Assembly (NCBI GenBank): GCA_023053545.1 | Contig: JAKZAN010000001.1 | Location: 10,374,565-10,438,564, forward strand | DNA from: Lepidurus packardi | Taxonomy: Eukaryota > Arthropoda > Branchiopoda > Notostraca > Triopsidae | Length of the DNA: 64,000 bases | Direction of reading: 5' to 3' | In this document: one piece after another, positions 39,701-50,154 of the stretch | How positions within the stretch are numbered: position 1 is the first letter of the stretch | Layout of the letters: every line of letters begins with the position of its first letter | Position numbers and translations under genes: made by a program | The notes under the pieces: model-generated | Databases searched by the model: none | The model's input: only the letters and a program-made list of their open reading frames with translations | Told to the model about the DNA's origin: nothing

Positions 39701-42700
39701 TGAGTAAAACCGCTACTCTAAAAAGAAGGAAGACACAAGAGCTTTCTATTAGAAAACTAGTCCAGAAATGGCAACAACCGTGTGACCTGTATTAAGAAAA
39801 ACTTGAGTGCAAGAAACTTACTAGTTCAAATGTGGAGCCTTGTTGTAACGTTAATTGCTGACGATCGGCAGATCGGCGACGCATTTTTAGAAAGGTTCGA
39901 TAGCGCAAGGATGCATAGATGATTATAGAGAGGATCAAAAGGGATGCAATGACACCAATTGCAGCTGACAAGCCAATCACTAACGGAGGCGTAGGTCCCA
40001 AGTACGGACGACCCCGTTTTCTCGATGCTGTGCGCTGCGTAGTGGGTTCATACCTTCGACGAATGGCTTCGATCGTTTCCGGATCTTCTTCGGGCTGAAT
40101 ATCCGAGGGCAAATCTGCATTTGCAGTATGTACAATTATTTCTTTGATTATTAAAAATGATTTATGTACTACATAAGCACCTCTTTGATAATTTCAAGAC
40201 TCATTAAATAATGTCAAAATAAGAAAGACGTAATAGAAACGAAACTAAAATGATTTCTATATTAGATAATACAAAAATAACTTAAAAAGTAAAACATATA
40301 TATTAAAACTACTTAAGTTTGTGTATGTATTAAGTACATTATAAACCAAATAGAAAGTGTATCAAATTAATTTGAATTAATTAGAATATGAATTAGAGTA
40401 AAAATAAACTACTAAATGCAATTTAAAAAAAATATATAATCAGCATTAAAAAGCTAAAGAAATGTTTTACGAGACAACGAACAGGAAAAACATGTAGCAA
40501 TTTAAAGGAAACTGGCCAAAAAACAAAAACTGCACTAGAGTACAACTTCACTTTTACATTTTAATTAACAATGTTAAAAGTCAGTTTTAAAAGTCAGACT
40601 ATATATAACTCAATTGTTCCTCGTATCAATAAAGCCCGGACTCTTCTAATAAGACCACATCACTAAGCCAGCACAAAACTCACTTCCCGCAACTCTTCCT
40701 CAAATATCAAAAAGCGTTCTCAACAGTGAAAATCGTTTGTAAGAATTGCAATCAGATTCTGTAGCGAAAAAGTGGTCGTACCGTGATTAATTTTGTTAAA
40801 ATTTCCCTAAACCGTTGCCAAAACCTTCAGGTTCATTTTTAGTTGACAGACCTAGTTTGACAAGGAAAAAGCCGTATGGCGTCACGCTCTTTCGGTGTAC
40901 ACTTCAATTTTATTAACGAACTTTCTAAAATGTGACTTAGCTAACGAAAACTTCAATTGATATTAGTCATTGTTATTTTTAAAATGGCATATTTTACTAA
41001 GTTTCGATTAGTTAGGAAATTAATTATATCCGCTTATTTTCCTTAGCTCATCTAAAATTTTAGAACTTGCTTAACATTTTTATCTAATTATTTAAGTAAC
41101 TCTTTCGGGCCTTACACCACCACCACAAAAAAAAGAAAAAAAAAGTGAAAGGCTTAGAAAGGAACCAGACGTGCTTTCACAACTAAAGTATACCTTCAAT
41201 GCGGACAGGCGATTCTTCCGTTGCTTCATTCCTGCTAGGGGTACTAAACGGAGAGAAAGCATGCTTGCTAACTCCTTCATAATTGCTGGACACTCCTAAC
41301 GCAAAAACAACTTCATGATCTTCGGGCAAAGGAGGATTGTGAAAGCCCTGATAGGTATTGCCGTCTCCCACCGCAAATTCGTTGGGTAAATTCTACATTA
41401 GGAAAGCAGGCCGCCCAAAAAAACCTTCATACTTAAAAAATTTAAGCAAAATATACAGTAACTTACGTTGGAGTGGAATTCAGCTGCGATATAGTAAGGT
41501 AATCTGTCAGCTTTAGCTTCACTCCAGCTTTTGAGATTGCCATAATCCACATTGGCTAAACTAGCAACTCCTTCGTTGATCACAATTATATGATAGGCAG
41601 TTATAGGTCCATTAATAGCTGTCACTGGTTTGACTTCAATAGTCACTTGGCCGGGGCCTGTTTGCATCATACGCGGAGCTTTCGGAACTTGGGGATCTTA
41701 TGGGAAATAAGACATTATGTATTAACGTAACGGTTAAGGAAAACAAACAAATTAACAGTAAATTAACGTCAACTAGTGACATAAACGGTTTAAATGAGCA
41801 GTGAAGAAAATACCTCCGATTTCTGTGCTGTAAGACCCAACAACTGGTAGTCCATAACCTTCGTTCGTTTTGGCACGTAGACTGATGTTGTAATGTGCCC
41901 CCGGCACTAGACCTAAGAGGTCTGCTCTCGTAATGTTGGAGAAGCTCCACTCCATGGGCAACGCTTGGGTAACACTCCCTGGCCATTGCGTTCCACTTGG
42001 AGACGCTTGTATTTGGTATTCTGATATAAGACCATTACTAGCCAGGGGATGCTCCCAAGAAATTCGCAAATCCTTATCTGATCTGCCGGTCAAAACAAGG
42101 GACTGCGGTGGACCTGGCACTATAGCCAAAAAAAAAAACTTATTAGAAGCAACTCGACAATCAACCCATGTTATTTTTTGCTTGCCTATGATTCCCGTTT
42201 CGTAAACGCTATTGGCATCTGCAGCACCGCAGAATAATTTAACGTCGTCGGAGCAAGAAACATTGCATTGTCCGGATCCATGCGAACCGTAGAAGCTGCC
42301 GCAATTACAAAACTGGCCATTCTGGATGCCAGCGTACCTAAGATAAGGATATTTGAAATAAAGCCTACGATGTTTTGAACTAATTTGTTATTTAGAGCCT
42401 ACCTGAAAAATAAACTTTTGCAAACTTGGGTGCACTGATTAAATGGAACAATTCCTTGTGGAAACAATGTTCCGTTTTGACTGGCAGCAAATGGCAGATC
42501 TTTCGGTAAAGACACAGGGTCTGTTGCACTGGTTTGCTGAAAACATCCTACAAAATCATTCTCCAATCCTGAAACTAAAATTTTAATGCTTAGTTAATGC
42601 TTAATGAAAGTAAACAAAACAGCATTTTTATTTTTCGGAAAAGTCTAAACCCACCTAAGACGACTGCCCCCCAAATGGCAGCCAACAGTTGCATAAAGAA

Positions 42701-42712
42701 ACGTTTAAACAT
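36737..42712 (-). CDS. Wsck: Wsck-type receptor pseudokinase (WSC, FN3 x2, TM, kinase domain)
   Basis: Fourteen exons in minus order, all in phase, about 803 residues: 42712-42655, 42574-42403, 42337-42186, 42119-41814, 41696-41467, 41392-41194, 40114-39822, 39717-39504, 39062-38949, 38108-37921, 37860-37759, 37399-37288, 37181-36985 and 36811-36737. Exon 1 is a signal peptide. A WSC domain follows ([44 protein letters not shown]), then two FN3 domains (starting [12 protein letters not shown] and [12 protein letters not shown]), a linker, and a TM helix ([20 protein letters not shown]). The cytoplasmic kinase-like domain keeps the Gly loop (GQGKFGIV), APE (RWTAPEAL) and DVWSFG-like [11 protein letters not shown]. 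But the VAIK Lys is Ala (RVAVALHA), HRDLAARN is HKRLSSRT and DFG is MYG, so catalysis is unlikely. Fly Wsck has the same architecture. The donor of exon 3 is GC (GCAAGC). Confidence 0.93.
36816..36839. repeat. Poly-A tract in Wsck intron 13
   Basis: A run of about 24 A (plus strand) lies just upstream of the last-exon acceptor on the minus strand, where it reads as a long T-tract and acts as the polypyrimidine tract. Its length is likely to vary. Confidence 0.85.
40115..41193 (-). other. Wsck intron 6, 1.1 kb, AT-rich
   Basis: The longest Wsck intron separates the extracellular FN3 exons from the TM exon. It is very AT-rich at 40130-40600 and has no supported coding or repeat content. Confidence 0.6.
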
Positions 42713-43423
42713 TTTAATCCATTCAGTTGTTATAAAAACCGTAAAATATCTAGATTTTTAATTATTCGGACCACTCCCATAGCATTTAACGCCAGTCGCC
42801 TCCATTTTTAAGCGAGACCCAAACAACCAAACAGCGAATATCGTAGGGGTTCGCGAGTCTAGCGAAATAAGGAAGCCGGGCCAGCGGCGGTGGTAGAGGG
42901 GAGAATCGTCGAGCTGTAAAGCAAGAGAACGGACATGAGATGCGAGGGCGTGACCAAAGTACAGAATGTGAGTGAGCGCGGGTGATTTGAGAAAGAAGAA
43001 TATTTAAAACAGTTATCAAAGAGTACGTTATTTAATCTAGTCAATAACCCAAGAACAGACAAAAACCGCACGCAGCATTTGGTGTCAAGAGTGAGATTCT
43101 GTGGTAACCTTGTGTCGACTTTTCGAGGTGTTTTACGATTTCGAGTTGCGGAGAATTGTGGCGATTGGATTCCACGATTGAAAAAGAATTGCTTTGTGAA
43201 AAAAACAACTTGTTATGAGTTTCATTGATTCCTATAATTTCATAGATGCAGCAATTATATAAGCCCATGTTCTAAGGGGCACAGCGCGAGCTGGGGCTAT
43301 GTTACGAGGGGCGCCACGGCGAATTGGGTATACTGTTAGTGCGCCGCGAACGAATAAGTTTGAGAACCCCTGCTATTGCAGGATTCCATAGTTGAGTAAT
43401 TTAATAGTTGCATCACTGTGTAC
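42713..43423. mobile_element. Repeat-derived DNA, hAT-type terminus
   Basis: Sequence at 42921-43075 is one copy of a direct repeat found again at 48006-48203. At 43255-43374, GC-rich DNA ends in AAGTTTGAGAACCCCTG, the typical reverse end (CAGGGGTTCTCAAACTT) of hAT/Charlie elements. A partner end AGGGGTTC lies at 42846, but no matching 8-bp duplication was found, so the limits are uncertain. Confidence 0.4.
42921..43075 (+). repeat. Direct repeat, left copy
   Basis: It aligns base by base with 48006-48203 in the same orientation. Shared blocks are GGCGTGACCAAAGTACAG, GATTTGAGA and TAATCTAGT, ending CGCACGCA. Divergence is roughly 15% by eye, and the right copy has an extra ~47 bp. The pair encloses the transposon nest, consistent with worn LTRs or two copies of one small repeat. 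Confidence 0.7.
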
Positions 43424-43432
43424 CTAAAGCTC

Positions 43433-43980
43433 ATACCACCTCTTAGGGTGCGTTTTGTTGTGAACTGATCCGTTTGCCAGATCCGCAATACGCAAGCCCA
43501 ATTGGGCCGCATTTAGCTCGCATTCCTTCTTATACGCTTCAGTTCGAATGTCACACGTACTTTGCTTTTCCAGGGTCAAGTTTTCCCTCGGTTTTCCCAA
43601 GCTTCCTTCCAATTTTTGATTTGTGCTTCTGAATCGTTCACATTTTATTGAAACGCCATCTCTTCAGATGCAGGAATTGAAGTTTTGGTTCATTTCTCCA
43701 GGATTTCTCATTCATTTGCTTCACCGCAGTTTCCAATTTGTCGATTTTCTGGGGATTTTCATCGTGCGTCTTTAGTGTTGGCCAATTTTTGTGCCAAACC
43801 TTGTTTTCCTGGCTGACCGTACACAAATCCGCCTCTCGCTGCAACAAAAGCTTTTCCATCCTTGCTTCTTTTGATTCGAAACTCGATTCTTGCTGAATAA
43901 ACGAAAATTCGGAATCAGAGAGGGTCTTTCCATATCCTTGATCTTGGTCTTCAACGCTTTGCAATTATTGAGTTTCTGCT
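43433..43980 (-). pseudogene. Frameshifted coiled-coil protein fragment
   Basis: Three minus-strand frames join into one heptad-rich sequence only by ignoring shifts. ALKTKIKDME passes into DSEFSFIQQESSFESKEARM, then KIDKLETAVKQMNEKSWRNE, then, in another frame near 43620, QKLEGSLGKPRENLTLEKQS. The charged, leucine-spaced pattern fits a coiled coil. At least two frame breaks mean it is decayed. The source gene is not recognised. Confidence 0.45.
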
Positions 43981-44482
43981 TTAAATTGAAACCAAGGTAG
44001 ACGTGGACAAACCACTTTTATCAATTTAGGCTAGAGTATCTTTTGCATGCAAGTCAGACGAGGTAAGCGTGGCCACAATAATATAACTTTATTGACAACC
44101 TGAACGTAGAAAAGACCACTTCGCAACTAAAAGCACTTGTTCTCGTAGCTAGATTAATGTGTTCTTCATGCATGTAGTTCTTATCCACAACTACAGAGAA
44201 AACCAACCTCGTGGCCCGACTTGGATCCCTTTTTATATCACTGTCGGGTACCACTGGTACTTCTACCCTCGGTTTTTCTAAGACGTGGACTTACAAAGTT
44301 CTTCTGGGGACAACACAACTTCTACCAAACCATTTCTAAACCCCTACCAGAAGAACTCGTCCACGTCAAAGAAAGACCAGGGGTATCTCCACATGTGAGG
44401 ATCCCAACATCCTCCACCTCTATAACACACCCCATAAACAAAAAACACAAACATACGCACATAACTTAATCTGCATGAAGAT
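43981..44482. other. Unassigned part of the transposon nest
   Basis: No gene is recognised. The DNA is CA/TC-rich at 44250-44470. Short frames on either strand have no known motif. It may belong to the Ty3-type element beside it. Confidence 0.3.
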
Positions 44483-46290
44483 TCAACCGTCGAGGTATTT
44501 ACGATTAGGTACTCGTCGACAACCACTTTTACTGACGAAGTCCTTGGTCAGGAAACCATCTTCAGACATACCACCTTCCGAATCGTCCGAACAGGCTTCA
44601 CCACCGGGGACTTCTGGACCAATATCAGATAACAGGGTCCAGTCTTGGGGTTCGATCAACGCGTTCACTACAACCGGGTCTAAGATTCGGGTTTCATCTA
44701 TTGGAATAGCTCGTACTCCATCCGGTACGCAACGTAGATTCGAACCATGTATCAATTTGCGGACACGCCCCCGCTGGAAAATAAAATCATACCTTAATAA
44801 AATCATATCCTATTAAACGGATTCAAACCTTGCGACCCACTCGCGTCGGTACTACGATAAACCCTGATACCATCAGCGGTATAACTAGCTGATAAAAACA
44901 AACCTCGTCAGACAGATCCTGAGGAATGGGCGTATTACCTTCAGTACTGGATCGCAAAAACTTAATAAACCATTCATAACTGGTGGTTAGTTCGTTGGGA
45001 ACATTCAAATTACGACATTGATGGGATAAAGCATCAGCATGGGAAATATCTTTACCCGGACGATGCCGGACCTCAAAACTGTATTGGCCTAGCCACAATA
45101 CCCATCTAGCAAGTCGAGGAGACCTATCCCCTAACGAACGCCAAACCTTCAGCGCCTGGTGGTAGGTTATTATGGTGAATGGACGACAGAACAAATAATG
45201 TCGATATTTTTCGATACCATTCAACAGAGCCAAAAACTCCTGCTCCTTGGTGGAATAATTTACCTCGGCTGGCTTCCATAAGCCTGACCCATTCGAAACT
45301 GCATAATCGAAACCCTCGTCGTCCTCCTGCAACAAAATTGCGCCCCAACACACCAGCATCAATGGTCATAATAAGCGCCCAACCTAGGTCGATATTTCGC
45401 AAAATAGGCTCGGAACAAAGCTTATCCTTTAACTGGCCAAAAGCTTACTCACACTCATCGTTCCATACAAAATATACTTCTTTTCGAGTTAAGCGAATAA
45501 TGGGTGTCACAATTCGCGCGAAATCGGACACAAGATGACGATAATAGCTACACAACCCAATGAACTGTCTAACCTCTCTTATGCTTTGTTGGGCCATTTG
45601 TACCTTGTCTGATTTATCCAAAGCTGGTACCTAAATCTCTTCGTTGGTGAACGCACACTTCTGGGTTTTCAAGATAAGTCCAGTCCGGTAAATCGCTTCA
45701 ATCAACTCTGGTGTTTTTCACATATTATTCTATAAACTAACACGTCATCTAAGTATACCAGACACTCATGCCATTTTAAGCTTACTGAAACTTTGTCCAT
45801 AAGTCGCTGAAAGGTGCGTTGCTTAACCCGACTGGCATCCTCCTGAATTCATAGAAACCGTCTGGTGTCACGAAAGTCTTTTCTTGATGTTCAGAATCCA
45901 CCGCTACCTGCCAGTAACCGCTAGCCAAGTCGGGGGAGGTGAAGTATTTTGCATTGGCAATTCTATCCAAAACGTTTTCAATCATGGGCACGTATACGTA
46001 TACGTCTCTCTTTCTGGCCACATTAAGACGCCTGTAATCCACGCAGAATCACAGCTCTCCATTCCTCTTCCGTACCAGTACCATTGGAGACGACCACTGG
46101 AGTCGTCATTTGTTGGTCGTATAGAGCGAGTTCAGAGCTCAGCTCGGTGGTTCGTAATTCAGTCGTAATAAGAAAAAGTTGGTATATTTTCTTACGTATT
46201 GCAGTAAGTTGGTTTCCTGCCCTTTTTCCTCCTCTCCCTGTGATTCTAAACCTGGAGAAAATGTTGTTAAATACAAACTGTTTCAAAGAA
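44483..46290 (-). pseudogene. Decayed Ty3-type retrotransposon pol (RT and RNase H)
   Basis: Minus-strand remnants follow pol order. RT: MDYRRLNVARKRDVY, then FTSPDLASGYWQVAVDSE and DGFYEFRRMPVGLSNAPF (46042-45782). The YLDD catalytic box lies at about 45755-45744 in another frame. RNase H: GAILLQEDD, AEVNYSTKEQEFLALLNGIE and a TYHQAL variant of TDHQAL (45362-44823), with HRPGKDISHADALSH. A further frame at 44806-44483 may be a downstream piece. Frames change and stops intervene, so it is inactive. No protease or integrase could be identified. Confidence 0.85.
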
Positions 46291-46373
46291 CGTAACAGAA
46301 GGAACAGGATTAGAGATCGTTCGTCCCCAATTTAGCAAGTTCAAGGAAGCTATCGAAACTTATGAATAGTTAA

Positions 46374-46690
46374 TTAATATAAATATCGAAATATCGAGGT
46401 TTCCTGATCAAATCTGCGGTTTATTTGCGCGTAATGATGCGAACTCTTTACATAGCCAAAACACATGATAAGACACCCTATGGTTTCGGAGAACAAACTA
46501 AGGGGATGCGTAAACAAACTAAAGGGATGAGTAAACCCCGCATGCTCCTCTGGCGCCACTATAAGCACCAATGAAAATAAAAAAAAAAAAAGGGTTTAAG
46601 GATTACAAACCACTATCTAACCTAACCTAACCTAGTCCTAACCTAATAAATGAGAAGACACTTTTTTGGACTAGAAATGCCATTGGTCTG
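46374..46690. other. Short telomere-like CCTAA tract and A-run
   Basis: At 46617-46647 the sequence is CTAACCTAACCTAACCTAG followed by TCCTAACCTAA, about five units of CCTAA (TTAGG on the other strand), the arthropod telomere unit. A run of about 14 A lies at 46578-46591. The rest is unassigned. Confidence 0.6.
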
Positions 46691-47780
46691 TTGAAAGATT
46701 ATAGAATCGAAGTCCTTTTGTCGGGGAGCGTAGACCTATTGTCGGGGCTTGTAGTCCTTAAGATGAACTCTATTTTTGTATCGACAAGAAGAAGCTTGCG
46801 AAAGTGTGCTTTTAAAAGGCCGAAAGTATGTTCCACGGTAATCCTTGTTCGTGAATGACAGTTGTTGTGATGGAATTCTCTTCTTGTCGAGCTGCTTTTG
46901 TAGGGTCTCATAACCCAGGGTAAAAGAGGATAAGCTGAGTCACCCAGTACATGGAAACGTGTATCAGGAAAATTAGATAATGTGTTTTCTGAAGTTTGTC
47001 GAATTGCCGAAAACACGAGCGTCGTGTTGCCGCACCTGGAAAGCCAATGAATACATCCTTAAATGTTTTGTCGGGAGAACATCTGGCCTGCAGAATAATT
47101 GAATATCCACACTTCTGATTTCTGTAACTATTCTGTTGGTGGGCTGGAGATATTATGTCTATATGGGCTCCATCAATCGCACCCCACGACGTTCGGGAAG
47201 TATGCCTTCCTTTAAAATTTGGTAGCATACATTTCACATTCGGCTAATGAAGCGGGCCATTTAATGAAGCGAGAACTCACTGCACAACTCATAATACACA
47301 ACCGATGAACACAGGAATGTAGTGAACCCTGTGCTACACTGAACAAATTTGCAATACTACGCATTGATTCTGTTTCCTAAGTACACAGTCTAATGAGGAG
47401 AGCTTTACGTAATCGAATTGGTTTCTTGCCAGCTCTAACTACTTCTCTTTCTTCTTCATCGCCCTCCATGTAGCTTATCTCGTCCGGGAAAAACACTTTT
47501 AACAGCTCTCGTTCGTTTTCAAAAATTCAAGCATTAAGGTGAAATTTTGTCTTTTTAATCGGAAATGACGTCGAAAATCAGCGTCGTTCAAGTTTCCACT
47601 AGTACTTCGGCGAAATTTTCAACTTTATGATGAACTTCGCTTGCTTCCTCTAACCACTTCTCTAATACTCGCTTATATTTGTAACCGCTATAATTTTCAC
47701 TGCTTTCAAGTTCGAAAAAGATCTGAATTAAGAAAGCTGAACCTGCCAATATACTTCGATAGCAATTAATCACTAAAAGT
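46690..47780 (-). pseudogene. Decayed PIF/Harbinger transposase
   Basis: Minus-strand fragments carry the DDE motifs of HARBI1-type nucleases: the first Asp in SWGAIDGAHIDIISP, the second in HVLGDSAYPLLPWVMRPY and the Glu in TRITVEHTFGLLKAHFRK. The first and second lie in different frames, with the break near 47040-46980. Upstream, frames to about 47773 contain ELLKVFFPDEISYMEGDEEE and KPIRLRKALLIRL with internal stops. These fit the N-terminal part of such transposases. No terminal repeats were identified. Confidence 0.8.
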
Positions 47781-48005
47781 AATGTTTTTTATGTGCATTC
47801 TTCGTGAGATATATGTTTACGTTTAAAATAAGAATCTTCACAAAACTGACGGGAGCGAATGCTACAAACCGTTTTGTTTGGTATGACGCGTCCCGAGCAA
47901 CGCGTCCAACACTCGTCCTAAATAAAACGAATTTAGCGCCTGACGCGGACGTTTCTCACTGACGCAGTAGGACGCGACTGTAGCAAATAAAACGCAGCTC
48001 TGGAA

Positions 48006-48203
48006 GGCGAGAGAACGGACGTGAGGTGTGAAGGCGTGACCAAAGTACAGTGTGTGAGTAAGCGTGGATGATTTGAGAGAGAAAGTGAGTGATGCGGCAG
48101 TGTAAAGAGTCGGATGACTAAAGATGAATATTTAGAACAGTTACCAAAGCGTACGTTATGTAATCTAGTTAATAAGCCAGGAACAGAACCCAATCGCACG
48201 CAA
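48006..48203 (+). repeat. Direct repeat, right copy
   Basis: Partner of 42921-43075, same orientation, 5.1 kb apart. It includes an insertion of about 47 bp (around 48082-48128) absent from the left copy. Minus-strand translations of both copies share CTLVTPSHL and SNHPR, so the homology extends over the whole unit. Confidence 0.7.
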
Positions 48204-49068
48204 CAATATCATATAATTCCTAAGACGTTAACCGCGAACGACTAATAATATTTTTTTCATGCACTAACTGAAAGAAAAAAATCAAAGTTGTATTTCGCAT
48301 GACGCATGTACAATTTGCGACTCAACAGTAGCACAGTTTATCACTAAATAAATAAGATCCAATAAAATTTCCGTAAAAAGGTAATAACCGAATTGTCTTC
48401 AACCTTCGGTCTTTCCAACAGGATTAAAACATACATTCTCTTATGCCATACATGGTATAGCGCTTTAGGGCACAAAAGCTAATGAAAACCGTCAAGAACA
48501 AGGAAGTCTCGTCCATTCTCTTGCTTGCCAAGAATCCTCTATCCAAAGCAAACAAGTCCATTAGGCTTTTCTTTCCACCTAATTCCACTTCCTTCAGGGT
48601 ATTTCGTCATTGTTCGTTCTGGTAGGCTTTTCCGTTGAATAAAGGGCGCATTCCTAGCATTCCAAAACAGGAACTACACAATACTCCCTAATAAATGCTC
48701 AAATAGGTGGCTAAGTGCCTGGATTGGTAGGCTTTTCTTCCGTCAACTGTTTCTTCACATGAAAACTGATTTAGTTTGTGTACGCCACAAATTGTCCTTT
48801 ACACACGGGCAGTATCTTCGGACTGAAGCAACGAAATCACTTTATGCTTGCTCCTAGCGATAATAGTTGCTTTAAAAGATGCCACAAGAAATTATGGGAA
48901 ATACTTGTCTGGAAAACTGGCAATATCTTCCGTCCCGGACAACGAAGCAATCGAATTAAAAGGTTCATCGCTCAAGGCAGCAAACGGTTGCCAGGGCCTA
49001 TCAATCAAAAAAGCAATAAAACAATTTTTCTTTAATAATGCACTAACTGAAACAAATGACGACAAAAC
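48204..49068. other. Intergenic 0.9 kb
   Basis: Between the transposon nest and the membrane-protein gene. No coding sequence is supported. It should contain the 3' UTR of the neighbouring minus-strand gene, or a further exon if the donor at its end is used. Confidence 0.4.
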
Positions 49069-50154
49069 TTACTCGTCAATGTGTAGAGACATATGACTTC
49101 CTTGTTTTTTTGATGATACTAATAAGGAATAGGAAGAGTTGGTGGCTGGATGCACGCTGCTAGCCGGTTTGATAAACGACGCACATCGTAAGTTGGCGGG
49201 AATAATGGGCGGCAGTGAAAACCTCTTGTGCTCGACAATTTTCTCGGAAATGGTTGGTATTGATTGCGACCGTTGGCGATCCATTGAGGACTTGTTACTC
49301 AGTGGTTTCAATCTCGGACTAGTGAATCCTGTTTCGCTCATTTGCTGGTCTCTCAAAGCTTCATTACGTCGAATTTTGCACGCAATAGTCCACAAACAGA
49401 TACCGGCGACGAGCATAAGTACTCCGATGACAAGAATCACGGGCCCGGCCACGTGTGTGTTACCGCCAAACCACATGCAATTCAAGTGCTGGTCCAGCGA
49501 ATCCCCCGCGGTGAGGGGTCGGTAAGAAATAAACGTAAGCACGACACCCGCCAAGACAAAACAGAAGGCAAACACGAAGAGCAGTAAATAGCAATGCGAG
49601 GCTAGCACTGTAGTTCCTCCTATGCTCAACCCATCTTCAATCTTCTCAATCTTGAACCTAAAAGTTCAGACAAATTAAAATATGACTAAAGTTCACCTAA
49701 TGCTGAATGTGTGTAAAACATACGAGTAATAAAAATCTTATATGCGAATGAAAACATGCATCTTCTAATCATCTAACTGAAAGTTTCCCAGTATTTTTTA
49801 CAACTAAGATTAATCATTTAGGTTTACTACGCGTACAACAACAGTAAAATGGAACTCAAGCTCTGAATGTCTAACTACTTTAAAAAGCTAAGGAAAAAAA
49901 ATACAAGGGTTCTGTTTCGCAAGGGATTATGAGCTAAAATTTGTACAAATGTTTTTTCAACTCTTTTCAGACTAAAATGCATTTCACAATCGACAACGTA
50001 GTTTAGTATTACTACAGTAAATTAACCTGTTAAAATCGAGCTGAATTAGAATTTACTTAATTAAAAAGTTAAGTCTCAGCAAAATCCTCTAAAATCTAAG
50101 CTTTGTTTACCTCGAAATGACAGAGTCTGCCATGCTGGGTCTCCTTGAGTCCAT
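49069..50154 (-). CDS. Two-helix membrane protein, unknown function (TMEM200-like?)
   Basis: Two exons: 50154-50111 (MDSRRPSMADSVISR) and 49657-49069, joined in phase 2 across a 453-bp intron, about 210 residues. Two hydrophobic helices are clear: YLLLFVFAFCFVLAGVVLTF and VAGPVILVIGVLMLVAGICL. They are separated by about 24 residues with CMWFGGNTHV and followed by a basic KIRR and a Ser/Pro-rich tail. The topology suggests both ends are cytoplasmic. The second helix, with GP at its start, recalls TMEM200 proteins, but that is weak. The stop codon TAA lies inside a consensus donor (GA|GTAAGT), so a longer spliced form is possible. The start ATG is supported by the phase-correct exon 1. Confidence 0.75.

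Noticed and set aside
42846..43374. Complete hAT element between the AGGGGTTC and GAACCCCTG ends
   Set aside because: Ends match poorly beyond eight bases and no 8-bp duplication flanks them.
44221..46168. Plus-strand frames in the transposon nest
   Set aside because: Antisense to recognisable RT and RNase H remnants.
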